Positions 10,746 to 20,253 of a stretch of DNA of 64,000 bases are shown here, in pieces. The notes beneath the pieces were generated by a model. That model was not told the DNA's origin and did not search any database. It saw only the letters and a list, made by a program, of their open reading frames with translations. The position numbers were made by a program, and so were the translations under genes. The stretch comes from Microbacterium sp. lyk4-40-TSB-66. GTDB taxonomy: Bacteria; Actinomycetota; Actinomycetes; Actinomycetales; Microbacteriaceae. Where the stretch lies: NCBI RefSeq assembly GCF_030209475.1, contig NZ_JARVRW010000004.1, positions 413,021 through 477,020 of the forward strand, written 5' to 3'. Each line of letters opens with the position of its first letter. Position 1 is the stretch's first letter.

Positions 10746-11534
10746 GTGGCCTACGCCCACGGACACCACGAGAGCGTGCTGCGTTCCCACGCGGTACGAA
10801 CCGTCGCCGACTCGGCGGCCTACCTGGTGTCTTCGTTGTCCGCCGGCACCCGCATCCTCGATGTGGGTGCCGGCCCCGGCTCCATCACCGTCGACCTCGC
10901 CGACCGGGTCTTCCCGGGAGAGGTCGTCGGGGTGGATGCCGCGTCCGACGTCATCGAGGTGGCCCGCGCGGCAGTGGGGGAGCGCACCAATGTGACCTTC
11001 CGCACCGGCGACGCCTACGCCCTCGATGCACCCGACGGCTCCTTCGACATCGTCCACGCGCACCAGGTGCTGCAGCACCTCGAGCGCCCGATCGACGCGC
11101 TGCGGGAGTTCCGCCGCGTCGCCGGGCCCGACGGCCTCGTCGCGGTGCGCGACGTCGACTACGGCGGCGTGATCTGGCATCCGCACATCCCTGCCCTCGA
11201 CGACTGGCTCGAGATCTACCACGGGGTGCACCGTGGATCGTCGGGCGAGCCCGACGCGGGCCGGCGACTCAAGGCGTGGGCGCGCGAAGCGGGGTTCACA
11301 CGCATCGAGGCGAGCGCGAGCGTGTGGGTCTTCGACACGCCCGACAAGCGCGCGTGGTGGGGCGGTATGTGGGCCGATCGCGCCCTCGCGTCGGCGTTCG
11401 CCGGGCACGCCAAGAGACTCGGTCTGGCCGACGAGGCGCAGCTCCAGCGCATCTCCGATGCGTGGCGGGAGTGGTCCGTGCACCCCGACGGGTGGATCCT
11501 GCTGCCCCACGGCGAGGTGCTGGCACGCTGGTGA
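10746..11534 (+). CDS. Class I SAM-dependent methyltransferase
   Basis: 262-residue methyltransferase of the UbiE/Methyltransf_11 type. Motif I is ILDVGAGPGSITVDLA (residues 37-52), followed by an acidic residue after GVDA and the motif II region FDIVHAHQVLQHL. The N-terminal AHGHHESVLRSHAVRTVADSA is typical of small-molecule methyltransferases in Actinomycetota. The substrate is unknown. The GTG at 10746 lies 23 nt after leuA, preceded by GAAGAGAAGA, so it may be co-transcribed with leuA. Confidence 0.8.
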   Translation: MAYAHGHHESVLRSHAVRTVADSAAYLVSSLSAGTRILDVGAGPGSITVDLADRVFPGEVVGVDAASDVIEVARAAVGERTNVTFRTGDAYALDAPDGSFDIVHAHQVLQHLERPIDALREFRRVAGPDGLVAVRDVDYGGVIWHPHIPALDDWLEIYHGVHRGSSGEPDAGRRLKAWAREAGFTRIEASASVWVFDTPDKRAWWGGMWADRALASAFAGHAKRLGLADEAQLQRISDAWREWSVHPDGWILLPHGEVLARW

Positions 11535-11568
11535 CAGCCGGGGAGGGCGTCGATGCGAGGATGAATCC

Positions 11569-12351
11569 GTGATCCGCGTCGACGCCCTCTACCGTTATCC
11601 CGTGAAGGGCTTCACGCCCGAGAAGCGCGACAGCCTCATCATCCAGGACGACGGCCGCGTGAAGGGCGACCGCACGCTCGTCTTCCGCTTCGCCGATGCC
11701 CTCGAGCCGGCGGATGCCACGTTCCCCAAGAGCCGTGGACTCGCGCTCATGACCTTCCCGACATTGGCGCGCGTCGACCTCACCCTCGACGACGAGGCGT
11801 TGACGCTGCGACTCCGTGTCGACGACCTCGACGTCACCGCCGATCTCAGCGACGAGGGCCGTGCCCGGCTCAGCGAGGCGATCACCGCCTACCTGCGCAC
11901 GACGAGCGATGCGAAGCTGCTCGAGGCCGACGGCATCCTGCCCCTGGGTCTTCTCGGCGACGGCCGCACCGCCCGCTTCCAGGACCGACCACGCGGATAC
12001 ATCTCGCTGCACGGCGCCGCCTCGGTCGGAGACCTGGATGCCGCGGTGCCCGCGCCCGTCGACGATCGCCGCTTCCGCTCGAACATCGTGGTGAGCGGCT
12101 CCGCGCCCTGGGCGGAGCTCGAGTGGCGAGACCGCGTGCGCATCGGCGAGGTGCTGTTCGAGGTGCAGAAGCCCATCGAGCGCTGTGCGGCGATCACGGC
12201 CAACCCCGACACGGGCGTCCGCGACGCCCGCCTGCTGCGGGTGCTCACGACGGAGTTCGGTCAGGACGAACCGACACTCGGCATCCTGCTGCTCCCGGTC
12301 GGCGCGGGAGGCACGATCCGCACCGGCGACGAGGTCACGCCCCTCGCCTGA
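11569..12351 (+). CDS. MOSC domain-containing protein
   Basis: 260-residue protein with an N-terminal MOSC beta-barrel domain (VDALYRYPVKGF, residues 3-14) and a C-terminal MOSC domain with the conserved Cys in PIERCAAITANPDTGVRD. MOSC domains carry sulfur for the molybdenum cofactor or bind molybdenum cofactor directly, as in YcbX and the mitochondrial amidoxime reductases. A detoxifying N-hydroxyl reductase role is possible but not shown. GTG start at 11569 is preceded by GAGGATGAA. It converges with the TRIC-like gene. Confidence 0.82.
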   Translation: MIRVDALYRYPVKGFTPEKRDSLIIQDDGRVKGDRTLVFRFADALEPADATFPKSRGLALMTFPTLARVDLTLDDEALTLRLRVDDLDVTADLSDEGRARLSEAITAYLRTTSDAKLLEADGILPLGLLGDGRTARFQDRPRGYISLHGAASVGDLDAAVPAPVDDRRFRSNIVVSGSAPWAELEWRDRVRIGEVLFEVQKPIERCAAITANPDTGVRDARLLRVLTTEFGQDEPTLGILLLPVGAGGTIRTGDEVTPLA

Positions 12352-12402
12352 CGCGCCCGCGGCCGGGACGGCGTCCGCTCACGCGCACTCCACGCGAGAA
12401 CT

Positions 12403-12468
12403 CGCGCGAGTCGCCGAGAACCGTCGCTTCGGCAGGCGGGGGAGCGACGAAATCCGGCGACTCACGCG
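12403..12468. repeat. Nested inverted repeats in convergent gap
   Basis: Outer arms CGCGCGAGTCGCCG (12403-12416) and CGGCGACTCACGCG (12455-12468) pair over 13 of 14 positions. Inner arms GTCGCT (12423-12428) and AGCGAC (12443-12448) pair perfectly. The structure fills the gap between two convergent genes and would be a bidirectional transcription stop, although no T-run flanks it. Confidence 0.6.
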
Positions 12469-12481
12469 GGAGAAGACCGGG

Positions 12482-13189
12482 TCACTCCGGGTCGTCGGTA
12501 CGGATGATCGGGATGCCGGTGGTCTCGACCGCGACCTTGCGGCGGTAGAGCTTGCGCTGCTCGGGGAGAGACAGGTCGAACAGCACGGCCAGCACACGGA
12601 TGACGGTGGTGACCGCGACGCCGATGACGGCCGCGATGGGCAGCGGCACACCGAAGGCGGCGGTCGTCGCCAGCACCGCACAGCCGCCGCCGGCCGCGAC
12701 GGCGTAGAGCGAGCCGACGTGCATGATCGCGACGGGCAGACCCATCAGCACGTCCCGCAGCACGCTGCCCCCGGCCGCCGCGAGCACCCCGACGAAGACG
12801 GCCGGCACCTCCGGCATCCCGAGCGCGAGAGCCTTCGAGGTGCCGAAAGCGCCGAACAGGCCGATGACGACGGCGTCGAGCAGCACGATCGCGCGGTTCA
12901 GCCGCTGGAAGATCCCCGACAGCAGCATCCCCACGATCGAGGCGAGGGTCGCGGTGATGAGGTACCAGTTGCTCTGCAGGGTCGCGGGGGTGAGCCCCAG
13001 CAGCAGGTCGCGGATGAGACCGCCGCCCATGCCGAGCAGGATGCCGATGATCGCCACGCCCAGCAGGTCGAGGCGCCGTTGGCCCTGGAAACCAGAGGCG
13101 AACAGCGCGCCCTGCACACCGCCCAGGGCGACGGCGGTGAGATCCGCCCACAGGGGGATGACGAAGGTCGGGGTGTCCACGGCATCCAT
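12482..13189 (-). CDS. Trimeric intracellular cation channel (TRIC/UPF0126) family protein
   Basis: Integral membrane protein with about seven hydrophobic helices arranged as two similar halves, the UPF0126/TRIC architecture. Each half carries the glycine-rich bend: [17 protein letters not shown] in the first and [17 protein letters not shown] in the second. Prokaryotic TRIC channels are homotrimeric K+/Na+ channels. I chose the ATG at 13189, but GGGAG lies only 1 nt before it; the in-frame GTG at 13180 has better spacing (10 nt) and may be the true start. Divergent from recO. Confidence 0.85.
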   Translation of the reverse strand: MDAVDTPTFVIPLWADLTAVALGGVQGALFASGFQGQRRLDLLGVAIIGILLGMGGGLIRDLLLGLTPATLQSNWYLITATLASIVGMLLSGIFQRLNRAIVLLDAVVIGLFGAFGTSKALALGMPEVPAVFVGVLAAAGGSVLRDVLMGLPVAIMHVGSLYAVAAGGGCAVLATTAAFGVPLPIAAVIGVAVTTVIRVLAVLFDLSLPEQRKLYRRKVAVETTGIPIIRTDDPE

Positions 13190-13252
13190 TCTCCCGCCCG
13201 GTCGACGCGTTCGCGGGGCGCGCCGCGCAGGCCGCACCGAGCGGTCGAGGAC

Positions 13253-13258
13253 GATAAT
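13253..13258 (+). promoter_or_regulatory. Candidate -10 element of recO (leaderless)
   Basis: GATAAT ends 5 nt before the GTG start of recO, with no ribosome binding site between. The position fits a leaderless recO-uppS transcript. Confidence 0.45.
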
Positions 13259-13263
13259 GGACT

Positions 13264-13992
13264 GTGCCCACCTACCGCGACGAGGTCGTGGTCCTGCGTA
13301 CCCACAAGCTCGGGGAGGCGGACCGCATCCTCACCCTGCTCAGCCGCCGCAACGGCAAGATCCGCGCGGTGGCCAAGGGGGTGCGCCGCACCTCGTCGAA
13401 GTTCGGCTCGCGGCTCGAACCGTTCATGGTCGCCGACGTGCAGCTGTTCAAGGGACGCAACCTCGACATCATGCAGCAGGCGGAGTCGCTCGGTTCGTAC
13501 GGCGCCGACATCGTGGCGAATTACGACGTCTACACCACCGCCAGCGCCATGGTCGAGACCGCCGATCGTCTCAACGAGGCCGAGGCGACACCCCAGCAGT
13601 ACCTGCTGCTGGTCGGCGGGCTCCGTTCCCTCGCCCGCGGCGAGCACCCCGAGCGCAGCGTGCTCGACTCGTACCTGTTGCGCGCGATGGCGCTCTCGGG
13701 CTGGGCGCCCGGTCTGACCGAATGCGCCCGTTGCGGCACGGTCGGCGACCACGACTACTTCCTGCCGCAGCTCGGCGGCGTGATCTGCTCCACCTGCGCC
13801 CCGGCGGGCTCCCCGCGCGTCGCGCGCGACACGCTCGACATGCTGCGTGCGCTCATGGCGGGGGAGTGGGAGACCATCGACGCCGCCCCCGGTCGCACGA
13901 CGGCCGCCGCCTCCGGTCTCGTCGCCGCCTACGCGCAGTTCCACTTGGAACGCGGCATCCGTTCCCTCCCGCACCTGGAGTCGTATCGATGA
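13264..13992 (+). CDS. recO: DNA repair protein RecO
   Basis: RecFOR-pathway mediator that anneals ssDNA and loads RecA with RecR. The 242-residue protein has the N-terminal OB fold ([20 protein letters not shown]), an alpha-helical region, and the zinc finger CARCG...CSTC characteristic of actinobacterial RecO. GTG start at 13264 follows a GATAAT -10 box. Its stop overlaps the uppS ATG by 4 nt, the conserved recO-uppS pairing of Actinomycetota. Confidence 0.96.
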   Translation: MPTYRDEVVVLRTHKLGEADRILTLLSRRNGKIRAVAKGVRRTSSKFGSRLEPFMVADVQLFKGRNLDIMQQAESLGSYGADIVANYDVYTTASAMVETADRLNEAEATPQQYLLLVGGLRSLARGEHPERSVLDSYLLRAMALSGWAPGLTECARCGTVGDHDYFLPQLGGVICSTCAPAGSPRVARDTLDMLRALMAGEWETIDAAPGRTTAAASGLVAAYAQFHLERGIRSLPHLESYR

Positions 13993-14792
13993 CACCCAAG
14001 CCGTTCACGCACCGCGATGCCGTGCCGTACCGCCCGCTCGACTGGACCGGGGAGTACCCGCCGTCCTACCCGCGGGGCGCGGTGCCCGAGCACGTCGCGA
14101 TCGTGATGGACGGCAACGGCCGTTGGGCGAACCGCCAGGGGCTGACCCGCGTCGAGGGCCACCGGGCGGGCGAGGCGGCGCTGCTCGACGTCGTCGCCGG
14201 AGCGATCCAGGCCGGGGTCAAGCACCTGTCGGTCTACGCGTTTTCGACCGAGAACTGGTCGCGCTCACCCGACGAGGTGCGCTTCCTCATGGGCTTCAAC
14301 CGCGAGGTGCTCCACCGACGCCGTGACCAGCTGAACGAGTGGGGCGTGCGCATCCGCTGGTCGGGGCGTAAGCCGCGTCTCTGGGGCTCGGTGATCAAGG
14401 AACTGCAGCACGCCGAGCGACTCACCGAGGGCAACTCCACCCTGACCCTCACGATGTGCGTCAACTACGGCGGACGCATCGAGATCGTGGATGCCATGCG
14501 CCGCATCGGCGACGACATCGCCGCCGGACGACTCAAGCCCTCGGCGGTGACGGAGAAGCTGATCCGCAAGAACCTGTACCAACCCGACATGCCCGACGTC
14601 GACCTGTTCGTGCGTTCCAGTGGCGAGCAGCGCACCTCGAACTTCCTGCTGTGGGAGTCGGCGTACGCCGAGATGGTGTTCCTCGACACGCTCTGGCCCG
14701 ACTTCCGTCGCACGCACCTGTGGGATGCGATCGGGCACTACCAGTCGCGCGACCGCCGCTTCGGTGGAGCGGTCGACAAGCCCACGGCGTGA
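13989..14792 (+). CDS. uppS: Isoprenyl (undecaprenyl/decaprenyl) diphosphate synthase
   Basis: cis-Prenyltransferase making the polyprenyl carrier lipid for peptidoglycan and wall glycan synthesis. The substrate-binding and catalytic motif [10 protein letters not shown] has its Asp at residue 41, followed by the conserved HRAG and YAFSTENW. The C-terminal [20 protein letters not shown] binds the isopentenyl diphosphate. Length 267 residues is normal. Overlaps recO by ATGA. The chain length (C50 or C55) cannot be inferred from sequence alone. Confidence 0.95.
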   Translation: MTPKPFTHRDAVPYRPLDWTGEYPPSYPRGAVPEHVAIVMDGNGRWANRQGLTRVEGHRAGEAALLDVVAGAIQAGVKHLSVYAFSTENWSRSPDEVRFLMGFNREVLHRRRDQLNEWGVRIRWSGRKPRLWGSVIKELQHAERLTEGNSTLTLTMCVNYGGRIEIVDAMRRIGDDIAAGRLKPSAVTEKLIRKNLYQPDMPDVDLFVRSSGEQRTSNFLLWESAYAEMVFLDTLWPDFRRTHLWDAIGHYQSRDRRFGGAVDKPTA

Positions 14793-14841
14793 CGGATGCC
14801 GTTCACGGAATAGATCGACGATTCGGAGGGTTGCACGCGAT

Positions 14842-15525
14842 ATGACGGATGCCATCAAGATCGACGTGTGGAGTGACATCGCCTGCCCCTGGTGCTACAT
14901 CGGCAAGCGGAACCTCGAGAACGGCCTGGCCGCCACGGCCGCCGACGACGACGCCCCGGTCGTCGAGATCGAGTACCACTCGTTCGAGCTCTCACCCGAC
15001 ACCCCCGAGGACTTCGACGGGGGAGAGGTCGACTACCTCTCGCAGCACAAGGGCATCTCGCCCGAGTCGGCGCGCGAGATGCTCGATCGCGTCACCGGCG
15101 TCGCCGCCGACGCGGGGCTGACCTACCGCTTCGATCTGCTCAAGCACACGAACACCGTCAAGGCCCACGAGCTGCTGCACTTCGCGAAGGAGAACGGGCG
15201 TCAGCTCGAACTCGCCGAGATCCTCATGTCGGCGTACTTCCTCGAGGGCAGGCACGTCGGGCGCGATGACGATCTCGTCCGGCTCGCCGTCGAGGCGGGG
15301 CTCGACGAAGACGCCGCGCGCGACGCCCTCGCGTCGCAGCGCTACCGGGCCGCGGTGCGCGCCGATCAGGCTCAGGCGCAGCAGTTCGGCATCACGGGCG
15401 TTCCGTTCTTCGTCATCGACGGCAAGTACGGCGTGAGCGGTGCGCAGCCGGTTGAGGCGTTCACGCAGATCGCCCGCCAGGTGTGGGGCGAGCGTCGCGA
15501 GGCATCCGCGACCGCCGACGCCTGA
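14842..15525 (+). CDS. DsbA family oxidoreductase (FrnE-like)
   Basis: 227-residue thioredoxin-fold protein with the redox motif CPWC at residues 15-18, an inserted helical domain, and the cis-proline loop ITGVPFFVIDGKYGVSGAQP. There is no signal peptide, so it works in the cytoplasm like the FrnE disulfide oxidoreductase of Deinococcus. ATG at 14842 is preceded by GGAGGG at 14825-14830, although the 11-nt spacing is long. A role in oxidative-stress disulfide handling is likely but inferred. Confidence 0.87.
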   Translation: MTDAIKIDVWSDIACPWCYIGKRNLENGLAATAADDDAPVVEIEYHSFELSPDTPEDFDGGEVDYLSQHKGISPESAREMLDRVTGVAADAGLTYRFDLLKHTNTVKAHELLHFAKENGRQLELAEILMSAYFLEGRHVGRDDDLVRLAVEAGLDEDAARDALASQRYRAAVRADQAQAQQFGITGVPFFVIDGKYGVSGAQPVEAFTQIARQVWGERREASATADA

Positions 15526-15605
15526 TCCATCCTTCACAGCGGTGTCCGCAGCCGGTCCGTCCGGCGCGGGCACCGCTGTCGCACGACGTCTGGGAGAATG
15601 AAACG

Positions 15606-16772
15606 ATGACCACGGCAACGGCCCCGGCGCGCACACTCCGCATCGGAAACATCGAGCTCGACGCTCCGGTCGTCCTCGCGCCCATGGCCGGCATCACGAA
15701 CACCGCGTTCCGCCGGCTCTGCCGCGAATACGGCGCCGGGCTGTACGTGAGCGAGATGATCACGACCCGTGCGCTCGTGGAACGCAACGACACCACGATG
15801 CGGCTCATCCGCCACCACGAGTCCGAGACGCCGCGCTCCATCCAGCTCTACGGGGTCGACCCGGCCACCGTCGAGGCGGCCGTGCGCCTGATCGTCGACG
15901 AAGACCACGCCGACCACATCGACCTGAACTTCGGATGCCCCGTTCCCAAGGTCACCCGGCGCGGCGGCGGTGCCGCACTGCCGTGGAAGACCTCGCTCTT
16001 CCGCGAGATCGTCGAGCGGGCCGTTCGCGCCGCGGGTACCACGCCGCTGACGATCAAGATGCGCAAGGGCATCGACGCCGATCACCTCACCTACCTCGAG
16101 GCCGGGCGCATCGCCGAGGGTGCCGGGGTGGCATCCATCGCCCTGCACGCCCGCACGGCGAGCGAGTTCTACTCCGGCCACGCCGACTGGTCGGCCATCA
16201 CGAAGCTCAAAGAGACCGTGACGAGCGTCCCGGTGCTGGGCAACGGCGACATCTGGTCGGCCGACGACGCCGTGCGCATGATGGCCGAGACCGGCTGCGA
16301 CGGCGTCGTCGTCGGGCGCGGATGCCTCGGCCGCCCGTGGCTCTTCGGCGATCTGGCCCGCGCGCTGGGCGGCCCCGACGCCGCACACGGCGAGCCCGTC
16401 GACGCCACCCTCGGGTTCGTGGCCCAGGCGTTCCGCCGCCACGCGGAGTTGCTGGTCGAGTTCTTCGACGACGAGGGCCGCGGATGCCGAGACATCCGCA
16501 AGCACGTCGCCTGGTACTTCAAGGGGTATCCGGTCGGCGGCGAGCTGCGCGCGAGCCTCGCGACCGCATCGAGCCTCGACGAGTTCGACGACCTGCTGGC
16601 CACGATGGAACTCGACGCGCCCTACCCGGGCGCCGCCGCCGAGGGGCAGCGCGGCCGCGCCGGCACGCCCAAGCGCCCGGCGCTTCCCGACGGGTGGCTC
16701 GCCTCGCGGGAGATCGGCGACGATGCCGGGCGCGCCCTGGCCGACGCGGAGCTGGACCACAGCGGTGGCTGA
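15606..16772 (+). CDS. dusB: tRNA-dihydrouridine synthase DusB
   Basis: Flavoenzyme reducing uridines in the tRNA D-loop with NADPH. The 388-residue protein shows the FMN-binding TIM barrel with LAPMAGITNTAFR near the N-terminus, the catalytic-cysteine segment IDLNFGCPVPKVTRRGGGAAL, and DGVVVGRGCLGRPWLF. The C-terminal helical tRNA-binding domain follows. The ATG at 15606 is preceded by GGGAGAATG. The end overlaps dgt by 8 nt, a dusB-dgt-dnaG arrangement common in Actinomycetota. Confidence 0.93.
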   Translation: MTTATAPARTLRIGNIELDAPVVLAPMAGITNTAFRRLCREYGAGLYVSEMITTRALVERNDTTMRLIRHHESETPRSIQLYGVDPATVEAAVRLIVDEDHADHIDLNFGCPVPKVTRRGGGAALPWKTSLFREIVERAVRAAGTTPLTIKMRKGIDADHLTYLEAGRIAEGAGVASIALHARTASEFYSGHADWSAITKLKETVTSVPVLGNGDIWSADDAVRMMAETGCDGVVVGRGCLGRPWLFGDLARALGGPDAAHGEPVDATLGFVAQAFRRHAELLVEFFDDEGRGCRDIRKHVAWYFKGYPVGGELRASLATASSLDEFDDLLATMELDAPYPGAAAEGQRGRAGTPKRPALPDGWLASREIGDDAGRALADAELDHSGG

Positions 16773-18096
16773 GGTCGCGGTGACCGCCGCCCGCCCCCTC
16801 GGGTACGACGACGCGGACGCTGCCCGCTTCCACGTCGAGAAGCACCGCTCCCAGCGAGACGACTTCGCTCGCGACCGAGCCCGCGTGCTGCACTCCGCGG
16901 CGCTTCGCCGGCTCGCCGCCAAGACCCAGGTGCTGAGCCCCGCCAGCCCCGCCGACTTCGCCCGCAACCGTCTCACGCACTCGCTCGAGGTGGCCCAGGT
17001 CGGCCGCGAGCTCGCCACCGCCCTGCAGCTGTCGCCCGACGTCGTCGACACGGCATGCCTCAGCCACGACCTCGGCCACCCGCCGTTCGGGCACAACGGC
17101 GAACGCGCACTCAACGAGTGGGCGGAAGACATCGGCGGGTTCGAGGGCAACGCGCAGACGCTGCGCATCCTCACGCGACTCGAGCCCAAGGTCTTCGGCG
17201 CCGACGGTGAACCGTTCGGACTCAACCTGACCCGGTCGAGCCTCGACGCCACCTGCAAATACCCGTGGACGGCCGACGAGCCCGTCCCCGACCCCGGCGG
17301 ACGGCTGAAGTTCGGCGTATACCCCGACGACGAGCCGGTGTTCCACTGGATGCGCGGCGAGGCGCCCGCCCGCCAGCGGTGCATCGAGGCCGAGGTCATG
17401 GACCTCTCGGACGACATCGCCTATTCGGTGCACGACTTCGAAGACGCGGTCGTCAACCGGTACGTCGACCCCGCGCGTCTGGCATCCCGCGTCGGACGCG
17501 AGGGTCTGCTCGACGCGATCCAGCGCTGGGTGGGGTACGACTTCGTGCGCGACGACCTCGACGCGGGTCTCGAACGCCTGATGGCCATGCCGGAATGGAT
17601 CCCGTCGTTCGACGGCTCGCGTCCTGCTCTCGCGCGGCTCAAGAACCTCACCTCCGACCTCATCGGCCGCTTCGCGCGCGCCGCCACCGCGGCCACCCGC
17701 GAGGCCTTCCCCGCCGACGAGCTCACCCGCTACCGCGCGCACGTGGTCGTCCCGGCCGCCGTCGAGGTCGAGATGGCGGTGCTGAAGGGCATCATCGGCG
17801 CCACCGTCGTCTCGATCGACGGCCGCAAGGTGCTCTACCGCGAGCAGCGCAACGTGCTCAAGCGCCTGGCATCCGCGATGTGGGAGAACCCCGGTGCGCT
17901 CGACGCGCTGCACGCCCCCGACTTCGCCGCCGCCGCAGACGACACCGCGCGCCGCCGCGTGGTGGTCGATCAGGTGGCGAGCCTGACCGACCAGCTCGCG
18001 ATCGCGTGGCACGGCCGACTCGTCGGCGACGTGGATGCCGCCGAGCTCGGCGTCTGGGCGCCCGGCGCCCGCGCCGCCCGGGGAGCGGATGTCTGA
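16765..18096 (+). CDS. dgt: Deoxyguanosinetriphosphate triphosphohydrolase-like protein
   Basis: HD-domain phosphohydrolase cleaving dNTPs to nucleoside and triphosphate. Metal ligands are visible as the first His in NRLTHSLEVAQVG (H72) and the HD pair at 101-102 in CLSHDLGHPPFGHNGE. The actinobacterial group is about 420-445 residues and this one is 443. GTG at 16765 overlaps dusB; an in-frame GTG at 16774 is an alternative. Its stop codon TGA shares bases with the dnaG ATG, so dNTP control and primase are co-expressed. Confidence 0.93.
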   Translation: MAEVAVTAARPLGYDDADAARFHVEKHRSQRDDFARDRARVLHSAALRRLAAKTQVLSPASPADFARNRLTHSLEVAQVGRELATALQLSPDVVDTACLSHDLGHPPFGHNGERALNEWAEDIGGFEGNAQTLRILTRLEPKVFGADGEPFGLNLTRSSLDATCKYPWTADEPVPDPGGRLKFGVYPDDEPVFHWMRGEAPARQRCIEAEVMDLSDDIAYSVHDFEDAVVNRYVDPARLASRVGREGLLDAIQRWVGYDFVRDDLDAGLERLMAMPEWIPSFDGSRPALARLKNLTSDLIGRFARAATAATREAFPADELTRYRAHVVVPAAVEVEMAVLKGIIGATVVSIDGRKVLYREQRNVLKRLASAMWENPGALDALHAPDFAAAADDTARRRVVVDQVASLTDQLAIAWHGRLVGDVDAAELGVWAPGARAARGADV

Positions 18097-19937
18097 TGGC
18101 CCGCATCCGCCAGGCCGACGTCGACGAGGTGAAGGCGCGGGTCAACATCGCCGACGTGATCGGCGAGCGCGTGGCACTGAAGCCGGCCGGCGTCGGGTCG
18201 ATGAAGGGCCTCTGCCCCTTCCACGATGAGCGGTCGCCGAGCTTCAACGTGCGCCCGCAGGTCGGGTACTACCACTGCTTCGGCTGCGGCGAGTCGGGTG
18301 ACGTCTACTCCTTCCTGCGCGCGTTGGATCACGTGTCGTTCACCGAGGCGGTCGAGCGCATGGCCGCGCGCGTCGGCTACACGCTGCACTACGAAGACGG
18401 GGGAGCGGCCCCCGAGACGACCGGACGCTCGCGGCTGTACGCGGCGAACGCAGCCGCCGCCGAGTACTTCCGCGCGCAGCTGATGACACCCGAGGCCGAG
18501 ATCGGTCGACGTTTCCTCGGCGACCGCGGTTTCGATGCGGGAGCGGCGGCCCACTTCGGCGTCGGCTACGCCCCGAAGGGGTGGTCGAACCTGTACGACC
18601 ACCTGACGGCGCAGAAGTTCTCCCGCGACGAGCTCGAGAAGGCCGGGTTGGTGTCGGCCAGCCAGCGCGGCGGCGTGTACGACCGCTTCCGCGGGCGCCT
18701 GATCTGGCCGATCCGCGACGTGACGGGCCAGGTGATCGGCTTCGGCGCCCGCAAGCTGTACGACGACGATCAGGGCCCCAAGTACCTCAACACCCCCGAG
18801 ACGATCATCTACAAGAAGTCGCAGGTGCTGTATGGCCTCGACCTCGCCAAGCGCGACATCTCCCGGTCGCACCGGGTGGTCGTGGTCGAGGGTTACACCG
18901 ACGTCATGGCCTGCCACCTCGCGGGCGTCACGACGGCGATCGCCTCGTGCGGCACGGCTTTCGGCAGCGACCACATCACCGTGCTCCGACGAGTGATGGG
19001 TGACGACAGCTCGTCGGGCGAGGTCGTCTTCACGTTCGACCCCGACGCCGCGGGACAGAAGGCGGCACTGCGCGCCTTCGCCGACGAGAAGCGTTTCGCC
19101 GCGCAGACCTACGTCGCGGTGGCGCCCGAAGGACTCGACCCGTGCGATCTGCGCCTGCAGCGGGGCGACGGTGCCGTTCGCGCGCTGATGGAGAACAAGA
19201 ATCCGATGTTCGAGTTCGTCATCGATCAGCGCCTCAAGGACTTCGATCTCGCGAGTGTCGAAGGGCGTGCGGGTGCGCTCCGCGCCGCGGCCCCCATCGT
19301 CGCCGACATCCGTGACCCGTCCCTTCGTCCCGGGTACGTCCGGGTGCTCGCCCGTCGCCTCGGCCTCGACATGCCCGAGGTGCAGGCCGCCGTGGAGCGC
19401 GCCGCTCGCGGGGCCGACCGCGCCGAGCAACGCGAGAACGCCCGCGTCGCCGAGCCCGCGCCCATCGCCGTATCCGTCACCATGGCGTCGCTGCCCAACA
19501 CGCGCGACGTCGCGCTCGAGCGGGGGGCGATGATGGCGTTCCTCCAATACGGGCACCGCATCGAGGCCGATGTGTTCCTCCGCGCGCTGCAGCTGCCGTT
19601 CGGACACCCCGCCCTCGAAGCCGTGCGCAGTTCGCTGGCATCCACCGATCTTTCGCAGCCCGGCTGGGCGGTGGCGGCCGTCGAAGCGGTGCGCGAGCCG
19701 TTCCGTTCGCTCGCCGCCGAACTGCTGACCGCGGAGTTCCCCGCACGCACCGAAGAGGGTGCGGTGGCCTCGGCGAACGATCTCGCCCGCGGGCTGCTCG
19801 TGCGCCAGCTGCAGCGCGAGAAGGATGACCTGCTCCGCGGCATCCAGCGCGTGCCGGCCGATTCCGAAGAGGGGCGTCGTCTTCGTCTGCGGTTGCGTGA
19901 ACTCGATGCCGACAGGCAGCGGCTGATCGTGTCCTAG
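18096..19937 (+). CDS. dnaG: DNA primase DnaG
   Basis: Synthesises RNA primers at the replication fork. The CHC2 zinc domain has C40, H43, C61 and C64 (CPFH...CFGC). The TOPRIM catalytic core shows VVVEGYTDVMACH with the conserved Glu and FTFDPDAAGQKAA with the conserved Asp. The C-terminal helical domain that contacts DnaB occupies roughly residues 460-613. Start ATG at 18096 overlaps the dgt stop as TGATG. It ends the dusB-dgt-dnaG operon, and a repeat-rich gap follows. Confidence 0.97.
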   Translation: MARIRQADVDEVKARVNIADVIGERVALKPAGVGSMKGLCPFHDERSPSFNVRPQVGYYHCFGCGESGDVYSFLRALDHVSFTEAVERMAARVGYTLHYEDGGAAPETTGRSRLYAANAAAAEYFRAQLMTPEAEIGRRFLGDRGFDAGAAAHFGVGYAPKGWSNLYDHLTAQKFSRDELEKAGLVSASQRGGVYDRFRGRLIWPIRDVTGQVIGFGARKLYDDDQGPKYLNTPETIIYKKSQVLYGLDLAKRDISRSHRVVVVEGYTDVMACHLAGVTTAIASCGTAFGSDHITVLRRVMGDDSSSGEVVFTFDPDAAGQKAALRAFADEKRFAAQTYVAVAPEGLDPCDLRLQRGDGAVRALMENKNPMFEFVIDQRLKDFDLASVEGRAGALRAAAPIVADIRDPSLRPGYVRVLARRLGLDMPEVQAAVERAARGADRAEQRENARVAEPAPIAVSVTMASLPNTRDVALERGAMMAFLQYGHRIEADVFLRALQLPFGHPALEAVRSSLASTDLSQPGWAVAAVEAVREPFRSLAAELLTAEFPARTEEGAVASANDLARGLLVRQLQREKDDLLRGIQRVPADSEEGRRLRLRLRELDADRQRLIVS

Positions 19938-20020
19938 CGGCGACTCCGGACGCTGCTGCGCACACACCCGAGGGACGGCCGCCGCGGAGACGGCGCGTCT
20001 TGGCCGACCCCGCATGCCCT

Positions 20021-20139
20021 GCCGAGACCGCGGGTCTTCGCCGAGACCGCGCGTCCGTGCCGAGACCGCGCGTCCGTGCCGAGACCGCACTCTCTCGGCG
20101 CCCATCTCGTGCGGTCTCGGCGAACGCGTGCGGTCTCGG
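20021..20139. repeat. 19-bp repeat array with inverted copies in a 316-bp gap
   Basis: The 316-bp stretch 19938-20253 between dnaG and an ABC ATPase holds no credible gene. It contains four head-to-tail 19-bp units starting GCCGAGACCGC at 20021, 20040, 20059 and 20078; the second and third are identical. Two inverted copies of the core, GCGGTCTCGG at 20111 and 20130, keep the same 19-bp spacing. Direct and inverted copies can fold into alternative hairpins. The remaining bases show no other signal. Confidence 0.85.
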
Positions 20140-20253
20140 GGGCGAACCGGGGCTCGGCGGCAGCGGGTGAGCCGGCACGTCCGCGAGGTCGCCTGGTCGA
20201 TGCGTCCGGGCGCGCCGTTGGCATCCCTCCCCCCGGTGGGCGAGGATGAGGGG

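Noticed and set aside
12352..12481. A short gene in the MOSC/TRIC gap
   Set aside because: The region is a nested inverted repeat between convergent genes; no frame has a start and family match.
20021..20139. CRISPR-like repeat array
   Set aside because: Units are adjacent without unique spacers, inverted copies occur, and no cas gene is in the window.
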